From Clostridium akagii DSM 12554 (GTDB lineage: Bacteria > Bacillota > Clostridia > Clostridiales > Clostridiaceae): a DNA stretch of 64,000 bases. The notes beneath the pieces are model-generated. The model was not told the origin of the DNA. It did no database searches and saw nothing but the letters and a program-made list of their open reading frames with translations. The translations under genes and the position numbers were made by a program. The stretch covers positions 1 to 64,000 of the forward strand of contig NZ_JMLK01000017.1 in NCBI RefSeq assembly GCF_000686725.1, in the 5' to 3' direction. This document shows positions 25,593 to 34,996 of the stretch, piece by piece (positions within the stretch are counted from its first letter, which is position 1; the number at the start of each line of letters is the position of its first letter).

Positions 25593-27800
25593 ATGATGGG
25601 ATCAGTTAAAAATAATATTAAAATGAGAATGCGAATATTGAGTATATTTCTTGTTATATCAGTTATTGTTGTAATGGCTCCTAAATATGTGTTTGGAGAC
25701 GATTCAGCCACAACAACAAGGGTGGTTAGTTCTTCAGAAATAAAGGTTGGTGATCCTTTTACTGTTACATATAATATCCAACCAACTAATATACCTGCAC
25801 AACAGGATAATACAAAAAAAGACATAATTTTGGTAATGGATACGTCTGGTAGTATGGCTCAGGATCCAAATTCAAATGATGTAAATTCAAATAGTACAAA
25901 TTCAAAAATTTCAATAATAAAGAGAGTTGCAACAAGCTTTGTTAACAGCTTTAAAAATCCAACCGCTGGTTCTCCTAATATTAGTACTAATGTAAATATT
26001 GGAATTGTTGCTTTTAATACAAATGCGAATAACCCAGGTACACTTTATAATGTTGGAACAAGTACAACAAGTATAGATAATAGTATTAACGCATTAACTG
26101 CTGGCGGAGGAACCAATATTGGTGATGGATTAAGACAAGCATATTACTTACTTAGTCGAGACACAACTACGACTAGTAAAAATAAATACATAGTTTTAAT
26201 GACTGATGGTATGGCTACTTATTATTCATATGATAAATATGATGTACAATATAATTATGGTTGGTATGGTAATATTACAGGTGTGAAAAGTCCACCAGAC
26301 TATCAGATGAGTGCTGGTAATATCATCAATAGGGGTGGAAACGGGAGTACTGATCCAAATAATCTCTCATTAAATTATGCCAATCAAATAGCAAGTCAGG
26401 AAATTGCAACTTCTGGAATCAACACGGATATAATTGGATTTGGAGTAGATGCCAGTTCAAGCAATCAACTAATTGCAACTTCAGCAAAGGGAACTTATTT
26501 TAATGCACAGGATTCAAATGCTGTATCCACTATTTACAGTGGAATACAGACACAGATACAAGATACTATTCACGGAACTGTTGCATTTACAGAAACATTT
26601 AACAAATATGCACATATAGACCCCAATGCACCATTACCAGCTGGATTAACTCTGTCAGGTAATGACAACATTGGTTATACTATTTCAGGAAGTTTATATA
26701 CAACTTATACATTAAGCACTGATAAAACAAATTATGTGGCCCAACCTTTAAATTTTGCAATAGCGTTTTTAGGAAACAAATATGGTACTGAAATTTTAGG
26801 TGCAAACAATTCATCAACTATTCAAATAACAACATCAACTCAGACATTACCAGTAGAAATATTACCTATTAAAAGTTTTTCTATAGGAGAAAAGAATTTA
26901 GATTCAACGCCAATAATTACATCGAATACTAATTGGACAAATGTACCAGTAAAGAATATAACAATTGCCTCTGGAAGTGGTTCCGATTCTGGCATGAAAC
27001 CTGGAACATTACAATATAGACTTGTAGATAATGTAAAGGCAAGTGATGGCACAGACATTTTAATAAAGGATTGGACAACATATACTGCCCCCTTCGACAT
27101 AGATACAAGTAGAGAGGGTCAAATTAGAATAGAAGCTAGAACTAAAGATATAGCTGGAAACTATAGCCAACTGGCGACAGCATTAGCACAAATAGATACA
27201 ACAGCTGCACAAGCACCAGTAATTACCTTTTTAGGTAGTGGGCTTACGCCACAGATATCATTCTCCAATGATTCAAGTAGTGCAACAGACAATACATGCT
27301 CTGGAACTAAGGTAAATGAATATAAAATTAATGATGGACCATGGCAAACATATATCCTTGGTCAGACAATTGCGAATGTCAATGCAGGAGATGTTGTTTA
27401 TGCGCAATCAACAGATAATGCAGGAAATGTTAGTTCATCACAACAAACAGCAACTTCAGCTAATTTTAAAGTACCTGATTCAATAATTGTCCAAGCAGGT
27501 GGCTCAGCGCATTTTAATTTTAATATTCTTGTAGGTACTGGTGGATTGCAGGGCTCAAACGGTAATGTTGCCATTACTGATATTAATGGAAATATTCTTT
27601 CGTCATCGCCAATAAAATTAAATGGTAGTTTAAGTTTAAGTAGTGTTTCAGGCTATGGTTCAGATGGTAATGGTACTCAAATAAATATTACTGCACCTAT
27701 CAGTTCTTTAGGAAACACTTATTATTTGAAAGTATCCTCACCAAATGTAATTGGGACTAGGACAATAACTGTTCATGTTGTGAATATGATTTTACATTAG
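25593..27800 (+). CDS. Secreted von Willebrand A protein, candidate pilus tip adhesin
   Basis: A 735-residue protein with a Sec signal peptide (about 1-35, ending YVFG). A vWA domain (about 75-330) has the metal-binding MIDAS motif DTSGSMAQ and, later, LMTDGMATYY. Downstream are beta-rich, Ig-like modules (about 430-640) with repeated DTTAAQAP/DNAGNVS phrases. There is no LPXTG or C-terminal membrane anchor. Lying directly after the minor pilins, it is the best candidate for a pilus-associated adhesin, analogous to PilY1-type tip proteins; that role is inferred. GGGAGGAG ribosome site. The Ser/Thr/Asn-rich surface could be glycosylated by the enzymes encoded next. Confidence 0.78.
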   Translation: MMGSVKNNIKMRMRILSIFLVISVIVVMAPKYVFGDDSATTTRVVSSSEIKVGDPFTVTYNIQPTNIPAQQDNTKKDIILVMDTSGSMAQDPNSNDVNSNSTNSKISIIKRVATSFVNSFKNPTAGSPNISTNVNIGIVAFNTNANNPGTLYNVGTSTTSIDNSINALTAGGGTNIGDGLRQAYYLLSRDTTTTSKNKYIVLMTDGMATYYSYDKYDVQYNYGWYGNITGVKSPPDYQMSAGNIINRGGNGSTDPNNLSLNYANQIASQEIATSGINTDIIGFGVDASSSNQLIATSAKGTYFNAQDSNAVSTIYSGIQTQIQDTIHGTVAFTETFNKYAHIDPNAPLPAGLTLSGNDNIGYTISGSLYTTYTLSTDKTNYVAQPLNFAIAFLGNKYGTEILGANNSSTIQITTSTQTLPVEILPIKSFSIGEKNLDSTPIITSNTNWTNVPVKNITIASGSGSDSGMKPGTLQYRLVDNVKASDGTDILIKDWTTYTAPFDIDTSREGQIRIEARTKDIAGNYSQLATALAQIDTTAAQAPVITFLGSGLTPQISFSNDSSSATDNTCSGTKVNEYKINDGPWQTYILGQTIANVNAGDVVYAQSTDNAGNVSSSQQTATSANFKVPDSIIVQAGGSAHFNFNILVGTGGLQGSNGNVAITDINGNILSSSPIKLNGSLSLSSVSGYGSDGNGTQINITAPISSLGNTYYLKVSSPNVIGTRTITVHVVNMILH

Positions 27801-27902
27801 TTGGAAATTTATTTTATTAGAGTCTAATAGATTTCGAGGAAATGTAAACAGGCAACTACTTATATAATTTTGATGAAATTTAAGTATTATTTAATATAAA
27901 CA

Positions 27903-27952
27903 GTTAAAAATAATGTTGAGACCTATATTTAGATTTCAACATTATTTTTAAC
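27903..27952 (+). terminator. Stem-loop between the vWA and glycosyltransferase genes
   Basis: GTTAAAAATAATGTTGA (27903-27919) pairs perfectly with TCAACATTATTTTTAAC (27936-27952). The U-rich tract is inside the stem and the trailing TT is short, so it may terminate partially or stabilise the upstream message. Confidence 0.6.
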
Positions 27953-27977
27953 TTGGTAGCTACTTTTAGGAGGGAAA

Positions 27978-30404
27978 ATGAGACTAGGAGAATATCTATT
28001 ACAGGAAGGCTACGTTTCAAATAAAGACATAGAAGAGGCAACAGAATATCAGAAAATCAATGGCGGGCAAATAGGAGAAGCACTAGTTTCATTAGGATAT
28101 ATTACTTACAGGCAACTTATAATTGCTTTGTATAAATTCAATAAAACGGATGTTTCTAGTACCTCGCTATTAGAATCGTTATTGTCTAGTAAAGAAATAA
28201 CTCAGGAACAACTAAATATAGCATTAGAGTATAAAAAAAATAACGGTGGGCTCATTGGGGAGATATTGGTATCTTTAGATATAATAACCTATGATACTTT
28301 GCTTAACTACATTTCCAATGAGTTAACTTCCGAAAATCATAGTAGTTATATTGCATCATCAAAATTTGGAGATGTTTTATTAGATAGGAAGCTTATATCC
28401 GTAAAACAATTAAAAGAGGTATTAGACTTTCAACAATACAATGGTGGAAGAATAGGCAACATTTTAGTTGCTAAAAAGCTTTTAAGTCAGGAACAAGTTG
28501 ACGAAATAGCTTATGAAGTAAGCGAACAATCCAAACTTCCACTGGGAGAACTACTTATATTAAACAGAGAAATAACTAGAGAGCAATTGGATAAAGCAAT
28601 TTCTTTCCAGAAAAGAAGTGGTGGAAAACTTGGCGACATCATGTTGTCTTTAGAAATAGTTTCAAGGGATGTTTTATATAAATATATTGCAAAGCAATTC
28701 CAGATGGGTAGTGCTGGGGAAAATATAGAAATTCAAGGTTTAAATAGCATCTCTTTTGAAATTGCAAAAAAATATAATGTAGCATTAATTAAAAGGCTAG
28801 AGGATCGTTATATAGTTGCTACAGCTGAAATTTTAGACAATGTAGCTATTGGTAATATTGAAAAACACTTGGATATGAACATAGAGCAGGTTTTAACCAG
28901 CCAATTCTCTATAGATCAATATTGGACAAAAATTTATGGGGCAGAATTAGCTTATGAAAGCATAAATAAACTAAAACTTGATCAACCAGAAAATTCAGCT
29001 TCTGTTACGTTTACTAAAAAACAAAAAGTAATAATTTTAGTTATAACTATAATCCTAATATTGGGAGCAGTTCTCAAACCATTAATGGTTTTTATAACCA
29101 TAAGTGTTTTAATACAGTTACTTTATTTTATTTTGTCCTTTTATAAAACAATGATTTTAATGAAGGGCATAAATAAAGATTCACAAATTCGAATAACAAA
29201 TGAAGAGTTGGAGGCTATAGATGAAAGAGACTTGCCTATCTATACTATTTTAATTCCTTTATACAAAGAAAAGGAGATACTAAAGGATATAGTTAAAAAT
29301 ATTGATAGCATGGATTATCCAAAGGCAAAATTAGATGTGAGGCTTTTACTTGAGGAAGATGATAAGGAGACAATTAAGGCCGCTAGAGCAATGAAACTTC
29401 CATCATGTTTTACTACATTAGTTGTTCCTACAAGTATACCTAAAACTAAGCCTAAGGCATGTAATTATGGACTCATAAGAGCCAGGGGTGAATATGTGGT
29501 TATTTATGATGCTGAAGACAGACCATCCCCGGATCAATTAAAAAAAGTATATTTAACTTTTGCAAAAGAATCTGAAGAATGTATCTGCGTTCAATGTAAA
29601 CTTAATTATTTTAATAGCAGTCAGAATATATTAACTAACTGGTTCACGGAAGAGTATAGTATGTGGTTTGAATTATTATTGCCTGGAGTAGTACAACTAA
29701 AAATACCAGTGCCACTGGGTGGAACTTCAAACCATTTTAAACTTTCAAAATTAAAGCAAGTTGGAGCGTGGGATCCATATAACGTTACTGAGGATGCTGA
29801 TTTAGGGGTAAGACTTTATAAAACTTCAAATACCACAGTAGTTCTTGATTCAATAACCTGGGAGGAAGCAACAAGTAGTCCAGGAAACTGGATTAGACAA
29901 AGATCTAGATGGATAAAAGGTTATATGCAAACATGGCTTGTCCATATGAGATCACCTATTAAATTATTCAAAGAAATAGGATTCAGAGGATTTTTTGGAT
30001 TTCAGGCTATGCTTTTAAGTTCCTCGCTCCTACCTCTTATTAATCCATTCTTATGGGTACTTATGATAATTTGGTATGTTAACCATGCGTATTGGGTGCC
30101 TATTTTATTTCCTGGGATAATAGCATACTTAGCATTAATTTTATTTATAGTGGGAAATTTCTTTTTTACATTTATGCATATGGCAGGGATATACTGGGTA
30201 ATCTGTGAAATGGAAAGAACACACAAAGATGAAGAGGTATTCTCTTACAGCATGGTAAAATACTCTTTGCTTACCCCTGTTTATTGGGTGCTACACAGTA
30301 TTGCAGCGTTCAAAGCGTTAAAACAGTTAGTAGTAAATCCATTCCATTGGGAAAAAACTGTACATGGGATGACTGATAAAAAATATGATTCCTTTTCTAA
30401 GTAG
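27978..30404 (+). CDS. Membrane GT2 glycosyltransferase with tandem MshEN-like domains
   Basis: An 808-residue fusion. Residues 1-241 hold eight half-motifs in four pairs, beginning RLGEYLLQEG (2), QIGEALVSLG (31), LLESLLSSK (64), LIGEILVSL (91), KFGDVLLDR (129), RIGNILVAK (157), PLGELLILN (189) and KLGDIMLSL (218), mostly joined by an NGG or SGG linker. These are MshEN-type cyclic-di-GMP units, the first the most canonical. A GspE_N-like region follows (250-330), then two membrane segments. The GT2 domain has LIPLYKE (420), DAED (510), TEDADLG (604) and QRSRW (640, the QxxRW motif of processive enzymes). C-terminal membrane segments complete it. It resembles an order-reversed NfrB. Inferred role: cyclic-di-GMP-gated glycan synthesis for pili or the surface. 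Confidence 0.85.
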   Translation: MRLGEYLLQEGYVSNKDIEEATEYQKINGGQIGEALVSLGYITYRQLIIALYKFNKTDVSSTSLLESLLSSKEITQEQLNIALEYKKNNGGLIGEILVSLDIITYDTLLNYISNELTSENHSSYIASSKFGDVLLDRKLISVKQLKEVLDFQQYNGGRIGNILVAKKLLSQEQVDEIAYEVSEQSKLPLGELLILNREITREQLDKAISFQKRSGGKLGDIMLSLEIVSRDVLYKYIAKQFQMGSAGENIEIQGLNSISFEIAKKYNVALIKRLEDRYIVATAEILDNVAIGNIEKHLDMNIEQVLTSQFSIDQYWTKIYGAELAYESINKLKLDQPENSASVTFTKKQKVIILVITIILILGAVLKPLMVFITISVLIQLLYFILSFYKTMILMKGINKDSQIRITNEELEAIDERDLPIYTILIPLYKEKEILKDIVKNIDSMDYPKAKLDVRLLLEEDDKETIKAARAMKLPSCFTTLVVPTSIPKTKPKACNYGLIRARGEYVVIYDAEDRPSPDQLKKVYLTFAKESEECICVQCKLNYFNSSQNILTNWFTEEYSMWFELLLPGVVQLKIPVPLGGTSNHFKLSKLKQVGAWDPYNVTEDADLGVRLYKTSNTTVVLDSITWEEATSSPGNWIRQRSRWIKGYMQTWLVHMRSPIKLFKEIGFRGFFGFQAMLLSSSLLPLINPFLWVLMIIWYVNHAYWVPILFPGIIAYLALILFIVGNFFFTFMHMAGIYWVICEMERTHKDEEVFSYSMVKYSLLTPVYWVLHSIAAFKALKQLVVNPFHWEKTVHGMTDKKYDSFSK

Positions 30405-30565
30405 GAATGGGATTTAGGATGGTGAAGCGTATGAAAGATTATTTTGGGAAAAGAGATAAAATTATATCCTGTATGTTGTTTAAGTAGGAATGGGATTTAG
30501 GATGGTGAAGCGTATGAAAGATTATTTTGGGAAAAGAGATAAAATTATATCCTGTATGTTGTTTA
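30398..30565 (+). repeat. Perfect 83-bp tandem duplication across a gene boundary
   Basis: Unit 1 (30398-30480) and unit 2 (30481-30563) are identical, and two further bases match. The unit carries the stop of the glycosyltransferase and the start region of the next gene. Copy 1 therefore encodes a 26-codon fragment (ATG 30407 to TAG 30485-30487) that duplicates the N-terminus of the downstream protein. The absence of any mismatch points to a recent event or an assembly artefact. Confidence 0.9.
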
Positions 30566-32112
30566 TGTTAGTTCTCATAACTGAACTTGTATTTGGATAC
30601 TACTTTGCATTTACTAAAAAAACATTCCCTGGAGATGCACTAAGCAGAACAGCTAACGCCTTTTATGTTATTTTTAGTCAGCCACCACATTTGGGCTCTA
30701 TAGGATTTATTTGGAACCCTTTGCCAAGCCTTTTGCAATTGCCATTAGTTATATTTTATCCTATATTCAAAGGTATGGTGGCAAATGGATATTCTGGGAC
30801 TATAGTAACTGCTATATTTTCATCTTTAGCATGTTCCGCTATATATAAGAGTTATAGAAAGTCGGGAGTAGGAACTTTTGGTGCAATAATAATTACCCTC
30901 TTATTTGGCTTTAACCCATATGTATTTATATATGGATTAAATGGTATGAGCGAAGCAATTTTTTTCTATTTTATTTTATGTATTGCTATAAGTTTTACTG
31001 ATTGGGAAGATGATCCAAGAAAAGTAAATAATTTAATAAAAATGAGTATATTTTTAGCATTGGCATTTTTAACAAGATATGAAGCAATACCTTTAGCAGC
31101 AGCTATTTTTGTTTCCATAGCATTGTGGGCTTTCACTTCCCAGAAGGGATCCTTCTTAAAGAGATGGCCTAAATTTGAAGCAACATGTACGGTTTTATTT
31201 ACACCTTTATTATATACAATATTGATTTGGATATTAATAAACTGGATAATAATGGGCAACCCTTTATATTTTCTGAATTCATCTTATTCAAATGAAGGCC
31301 AATCGTCCAATATTAATGACCCGAGTTTAATAAATGCAGTTCATAATGTGAAGGGGGTAATAGTTGCCGTGGGGCAAAAGATAATTTATTTTTTGCCTAT
31401 AACTATAGGGGTATTTGTTCTGAAAATAATAAATAAGAATATTTTAAAAAAAGACACTATTTATTTTTTGATTTTTGTAGTAAGTATTGCAGGACTTCAG
31501 GCCGTCATGATATTTAGAGGAGTATCGGCCAGCTGGATTAGATATTATGCCTATGTTTTACCTGTTGGTGCTGCCTGGTATCCATATGAAATCAGAAAGA
31601 TGACTACTAAGGTTAAAAAAACTTTGGCTACAATTATAACAATGATATTTTTCATTTTCACAGCGTTTTCTACATATTATGTTATGGGAATCAAGTCAAT
31701 AGCACATGATGAATATCTTATGATTAAACCTCTCAATAGCAGTGATATGGGTTCAAATGGTGGAATTAGTGTTGCAGACATTAATACAAGTAATTATATT
31801 AATAAAAATTGTAATGATGGTAAAATACTTTTAGATACTTTTATGACATTTAAAATTGTGGTAAACATTGATAAGCAAGCGAATGTTGTAACTAGTAGTA
31901 GCTATATATTCCATGATGCTATTAATGCCCCAGCAAAAAATAAAATCAAATATATAGTTATACCTAACCCAACTTCAAAAAATGGAGGAGGAAATCTTTC
32001 ATCTTTAGATGCTATAAATAAAAAATATCCGAATCTTTATAAAAATGGAGCTACTTGGTGCAAATTAAAGGTTGAAATTGATAATAATTTTAAAATATAT
32101 GAGGTTAATTAA
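30490..32112 (+). CDS. Polytopic GT-C-type glycosyltransferase (ArnT/PMT-like)
   Basis: A 540-residue membrane protein with about ten hydrophobic segments and a soluble C-terminal domain of about 140 residues. Near the start, after the first membrane helix, FPGDALSRTANAF places an acidic residue in the first external loop, as in lipid-phosphosugar-dependent GT-C enzymes. GMSEAIFFYF and LTRYEAIPLAAA are family-like. The exact start is unclear (ATG 30490, 30502 or 30514), because the 5' end lies in the duplicated 83 bp. It probably transfers a sugar to a pilus or surface acceptor; the substrate is unknown. Confidence 0.75.
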   Translation: MGFRMVKRMKDYFGKRDKIISCMLFMLVLITELVFGYYFAFTKKTFPGDALSRTANAFYVIFSQPPHLGSIGFIWNPLPSLLQLPLVIFYPIFKGMVANGYSGTIVTAIFSSLACSAIYKSYRKSGVGTFGAIIITLLFGFNPYVFIYGLNGMSEAIFFYFILCIAISFTDWEDDPRKVNNLIKMSIFLALAFLTRYEAIPLAAAIFVSIALWAFTSQKGSFLKRWPKFEATCTVLFTPLLYTILIWILINWIIMGNPLYFLNSSYSNEGQSSNINDPSLINAVHNVKGVIVAVGQKIIYFLPITIGVFVLKIINKNILKKDTIYFLIFVVSIAGLQAVMIFRGVSASWIRYYAYVLPVGAAWYPYEIRKMTTKVKKTLATIITMIFFIFTAFSTYYVMGIKSIAHDEYLMIKPLNSSDMGSNGGISVADINTSNYINKNCNDGKILLDTFMTFKIVVNIDKQANVVTSSSYIFHDAINAPAKNKIKYIVIPNPTSKNGGGNLSSLDAINKKYPNLYKNGATWCKLKVEIDNNFKIYEVN

Positions 32113-32202
32113 TAAACTAAATTTATATTATTGTATATTTAAAGTAAATTATTATGTAAAATAGTAAATAAGAAATAAATTTTTCATGTGAAAGGAAATT
32201 TT

Positions 32203-33681
32203 ATGAATTCAGATATCAATAATAACTCTAAACATAATAAAATTATAAAAGGTCTATTCTACATAATATTTTTTGTTTGCTTATTTTTTGCCTTCTTCTA
32301 TGGACTCACTTTCAAAATAGTTAATGATGGATTTTGGCATATTAAAGTAGGGGAATACATTATAAAAAATTTAACAATCCCATACAATGATATTTTTTCT
32401 TGGTATGGAAAGAGTATGAACTTAAAATGGATAAGCCATGAGTGGCTATTCGGAGTTGTGGCTTATTTAGTTTATTCAATTCATGGTTTTACATCTGTGG
32501 CAATATTTATTGGAATAGTAAATACTTTAACCTGCGTTTTGCTTTATCTTTTAATAAAGATGAGAAGTAAAAGTAGTTGGGTTTCTTTAATTTGTATAAG
32601 TTTGTACTTAGTAACTTTATATAATGATGTGGGACTGGCGTTTAGGCCAATAACTGTTTCAATGGTAATAATCCTTACCCTATGTATTTTACTGGAGAGG
32701 AAAAAATATTTAATTGGACTTATTGTATTAATTATAGGGGTAAATGTCCACGGAGGAATATACCCAATATATCTAATTATATTTGCTTATTATACTCTTT
32801 TTAAGAATTATAAGTTTTTTATAGCATCTCTATTTTGTATTTTAATAAACCCCTATACTTATAATATATACATGTACACAATAAATGCCATGAAAGAAAT
32901 GTCAGTTGAAAAAACCTATATTAATGAGTGGAAGGTTACAGCTTTATATGATTATAAGGCATCATTGGTTATTGTTATTTTTATGGTGTTTATCTATGCC
33001 TATAATAGAGTCAAATTAAAAGATATATTATTTTCCGGAAGTATTATACTTTTAGCATTTTCCTCAAATAGACAGATAATATTTTTGTCTATTATAGCAT
33101 TACCAATGGTATCACCATATATTTTAGGTGGAATAGAAAAATTAATTGATAATTTCCCAAAAGATATATACGTGTTAAAGCCTTTAAGAGATGTGGTAAC
33201 AAAACAATCAGTAAAGGTAGTGATTTTCATATTCATTCAGGCAGTTTTGATTTTTCCTAATATTTTTTACACTTATAATTTTGTTTCAAATAAGATGACT
33301 TTATTCACCGTAGATAGTGCTGATTATCCAATTTATGCTGCAAATTATATAAATAGTCACCCTAAGGTTAAATCAAGCAGACTACTTAGCCATTATAATG
33401 ATAGTCCATATCTTATATTTAGAGGAATTCCAACCTTTGTGGATAGCAGGGCGGATCTGTTTTTACCAAGCTACAATAAAAACACCAATGCCTTCTATGA
33501 TTTTATGAGAGGATTTGTGGACCACTATGAACCCCAAGAGTTAATCAGCAAATATAAAATAGAATATATATTAGTTAATAAATCTTATAGCATATATGAT
33601 ATTCTAAATACTTATAAAAATCTGTCTGTAGTTTATGAAGATGAAAATTATTGTATATATAAAGTAGATTATTTTCAATAA
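32203..33681 (+). CDS. Polytopic membrane protein, GT-C-like
   Basis: A protein of about 492 residues with ten or more hydrophobic segments. The N-terminal loop has NDGFWHIKVGEYII, the D-x-x-W-H form typical of a widespread group of GT-C-like membrane proteins, and LKWISHEWLFG follows. A C-terminal soluble part of about 110 residues ends the chain. ATG 32203 has AAAGGA 6 nt upstream; an upstream GTG (32188) overlaps that site. Together with the preceding gene it probably builds or transfers glycans in the pilus locus. No catalytic residue can be assigned with certainty. Confidence 0.65.
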   Translation: MNSDINNNSKHNKIIKGLFYIIFFVCLFFAFFYGLTFKIVNDGFWHIKVGEYIIKNLTIPYNDIFSWYGKSMNLKWISHEWLFGVVAYLVYSIHGFTSVAIFIGIVNTLTCVLLYLLIKMRSKSSWVSLICISLYLVTLYNDVGLAFRPITVSMVIILTLCILLERKKYLIGLIVLIIGVNVHGGIYPIYLIIFAYYTLFKNYKFFIASLFCILINPYTYNIYMYTINAMKEMSVEKTYINEWKVTALYDYKASLVIVIFMVFIYAYNRVKLKDILFSGSIILLAFSSNRQIIFLSIIALPMVSPYILGGIEKLIDNFPKDIYVLKPLRDVVTKQSVKVVIFIFIQAVLIFPNIFYTYNFVSNKMTLFTVDSADYPIYAANYINSHPKVKSSRLLSHYNDSPYLIFRGIPTFVDSRADLFLPSYNKNTNAFYDFMRGFVDHYEPQELISKYKIEYILVNKSYSIYDILNTYKNLSVVYEDENYCIYKVDYFQ

Positions 33682-33766
33682 CCTTAATATTAGGGTATAA
33701 TATTATTATAAATTATATGTTTAGGCATTATAGAGTAACAAGTTTGCTTACTTAAAAGGAAGAGTG

Positions 33767-34492
33767 ATGTTAGTGATAATTAGGAATAATATTATACCTG
33801 CTACCAGTATTGATTTGGATTATGTTTTAATCAAAGATGATAATAATTTATTATATGAGGATGCACTATTTTTTGATTTAGAGCATTATGTGTATAAAAA
33901 GCCTATATGTATAGGTGTATTTGGATGTTGTTATTACGATAAAATTGATGCATCTATTCATGTAACCCAGTACATGATAGAAAATAAAAAAGATGCTGGG
34001 GAAATTATGTACATGGTTGAAGATTATTTTCAGGAACAAAGGAAAAAATTTCATAAAAAATACATTGTTACTTTTTCTGGGAACAATGATTTTACAGTTT
34101 TAAGATATTTATATAATAAAATTGGTATGGAATACAATATTGAAGAAGCATTTGGACAAATTGATTTACAAAAAGAGTATGAAAAGGTGAAGAAGGTAGG
34201 CATAGGTCTTAAAAATTTAGAGAAAATTTTTGATATTGATCGTGAAAGTGAGCTTATCAGTGGTTCTAACCTTGCAAAAACAATAAACAAAATAATGAAT
34301 AGTGAGAGTTATTTCGAAAGAATGCCGGAGGAAAAGAAAAATAAAATTCTTCTTTATAATGAGCAAGACGTAGTTAGTTTGTTTCATATGGTTACTAACT
34401 GGAAAAAGTATATGAAAGAAGAAAAAGAAGAGGAAAAAGAAGAAAAAGAAGAAAAGAAAGAGGAAAAAATAAATTTAAAAATATGTGATTAA
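33767..34492 (+). CDS. DEDD exonuclease-like protein in the pilus locus
   Basis: About 241 residues, a divergent paralogue of the YprB-type protein at 12245-13045. The acidic tetrad is kept: FFDLEH gives Asp and Glu, FSGNNDF gives the third acid, and LLYNEQDVVSL gives the last Asp. The C-terminus is a charged run of Lys and Glu. AAAGGA is 6 nt before ATG 33767. Its place between glycosylation genes and the second pilin is unexplained. It may be a hitch-hiker, or process DNA or RNA in connection with pilus-mediated uptake. Confidence 0.7.
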   Translation: MLVIIRNNIIPATSIDLDYVLIKDDNNLLYEDALFFDLEHYVYKKPICIGVFGCCYYDKIDASIHVTQYMIENKKDAGEIMYMVEDYFQEQRKKFHKKYIVTFSGNNDFTVLRYLYNKIGMEYNIEEAFGQIDLQKEYEKVKKVGIGLKNLEKIFDIDRESELISGSNLAKTINKIMNSESYFERMPEEKKNKILLYNEQDVVSLFHMVTNWKKYMKEEKEEEKEEKEEKKEEKINLKICD

Positions 34493-34567
34493 ATTATGTG
34501 ATTTTAGTCAAATATTATGATATACACAGTCCTGTGTAAAATTGTTACAAGGAGGTGATATATCATA

Positions 34568-34996
34568 ATGTATGATATAAAAAACAAAAAAAAGAGTGGA
34601 TTTACACTCATTGAAGTAATAGTTGTTATTGCAATTCTTGCAATACTTGGTGCCATTCTTGTACCTAACGTTCTTGGATATAGGCAAAAGGCAGAAAAGT
34701 CAAACATTCAAACTAGTGCTAAGACTATAGTTAGTTCCATTGAGACATATAACGCTGACAAAGATAAAAGTACTGATGAAATAAGTGACGCTTCTGGCGC
34801 AATAGGGTATGCAGATGGAATTAGTGATTTAGTTTCGGCTAAAATGCTTGATCAGAGCAAAATTCCTAAATGCCTTGATGGAACAGATGGAATAACTTCT
34901 GTCGCTGATTTGCAAAAAGTTGCAAATGGCGATTTTTCAGTAACAGCTATTAATGGAACAGAATCAACTATTGCTGTGGATTCTGCAGAAGAATAG
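34568..34996 (+). CDS. pilA2: Second type IV pilin
   Basis: A 142-residue prepilin. Leader MYDIKNKKKSG, cleavage before FTLIEVIVVIAILAILGAIL, Glu5 conserved. It resembles the first pilin through the helix (QKAEKSNIQTSAKTIVSSIE against EKAEKSNIQASAKTVMSAIQ) and diverges after it. AAGGAGGTGAT (34549-34559) is a full-length anti-16S match, implying strong translation, so it could be the more abundant subunit. Acidic C-terminus. Its gene lies just before pilD and is separated from it by a structured spacer. Confidence 0.92.
   Translation: MYDIKNKKKSGFTLIEVIVVIAILAILGAILVPNVLGYRQKAEKSNIQTSAKTIVSSIETYNADKDKSTDEISDASGAIGYADGISDLVSAKMLDQSKIPKCLDGTDGITSVADLQKVANGDFSVTAINGTESTIAVDSAEE

Noticed and set aside
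30407-30487. A 26-codon gene between the two glycosyltransferase genes
   Set aside because: It is the product of the 83-bp tandem duplication and repeats the N-terminus of the downstream protein, so it is not an independent gene.
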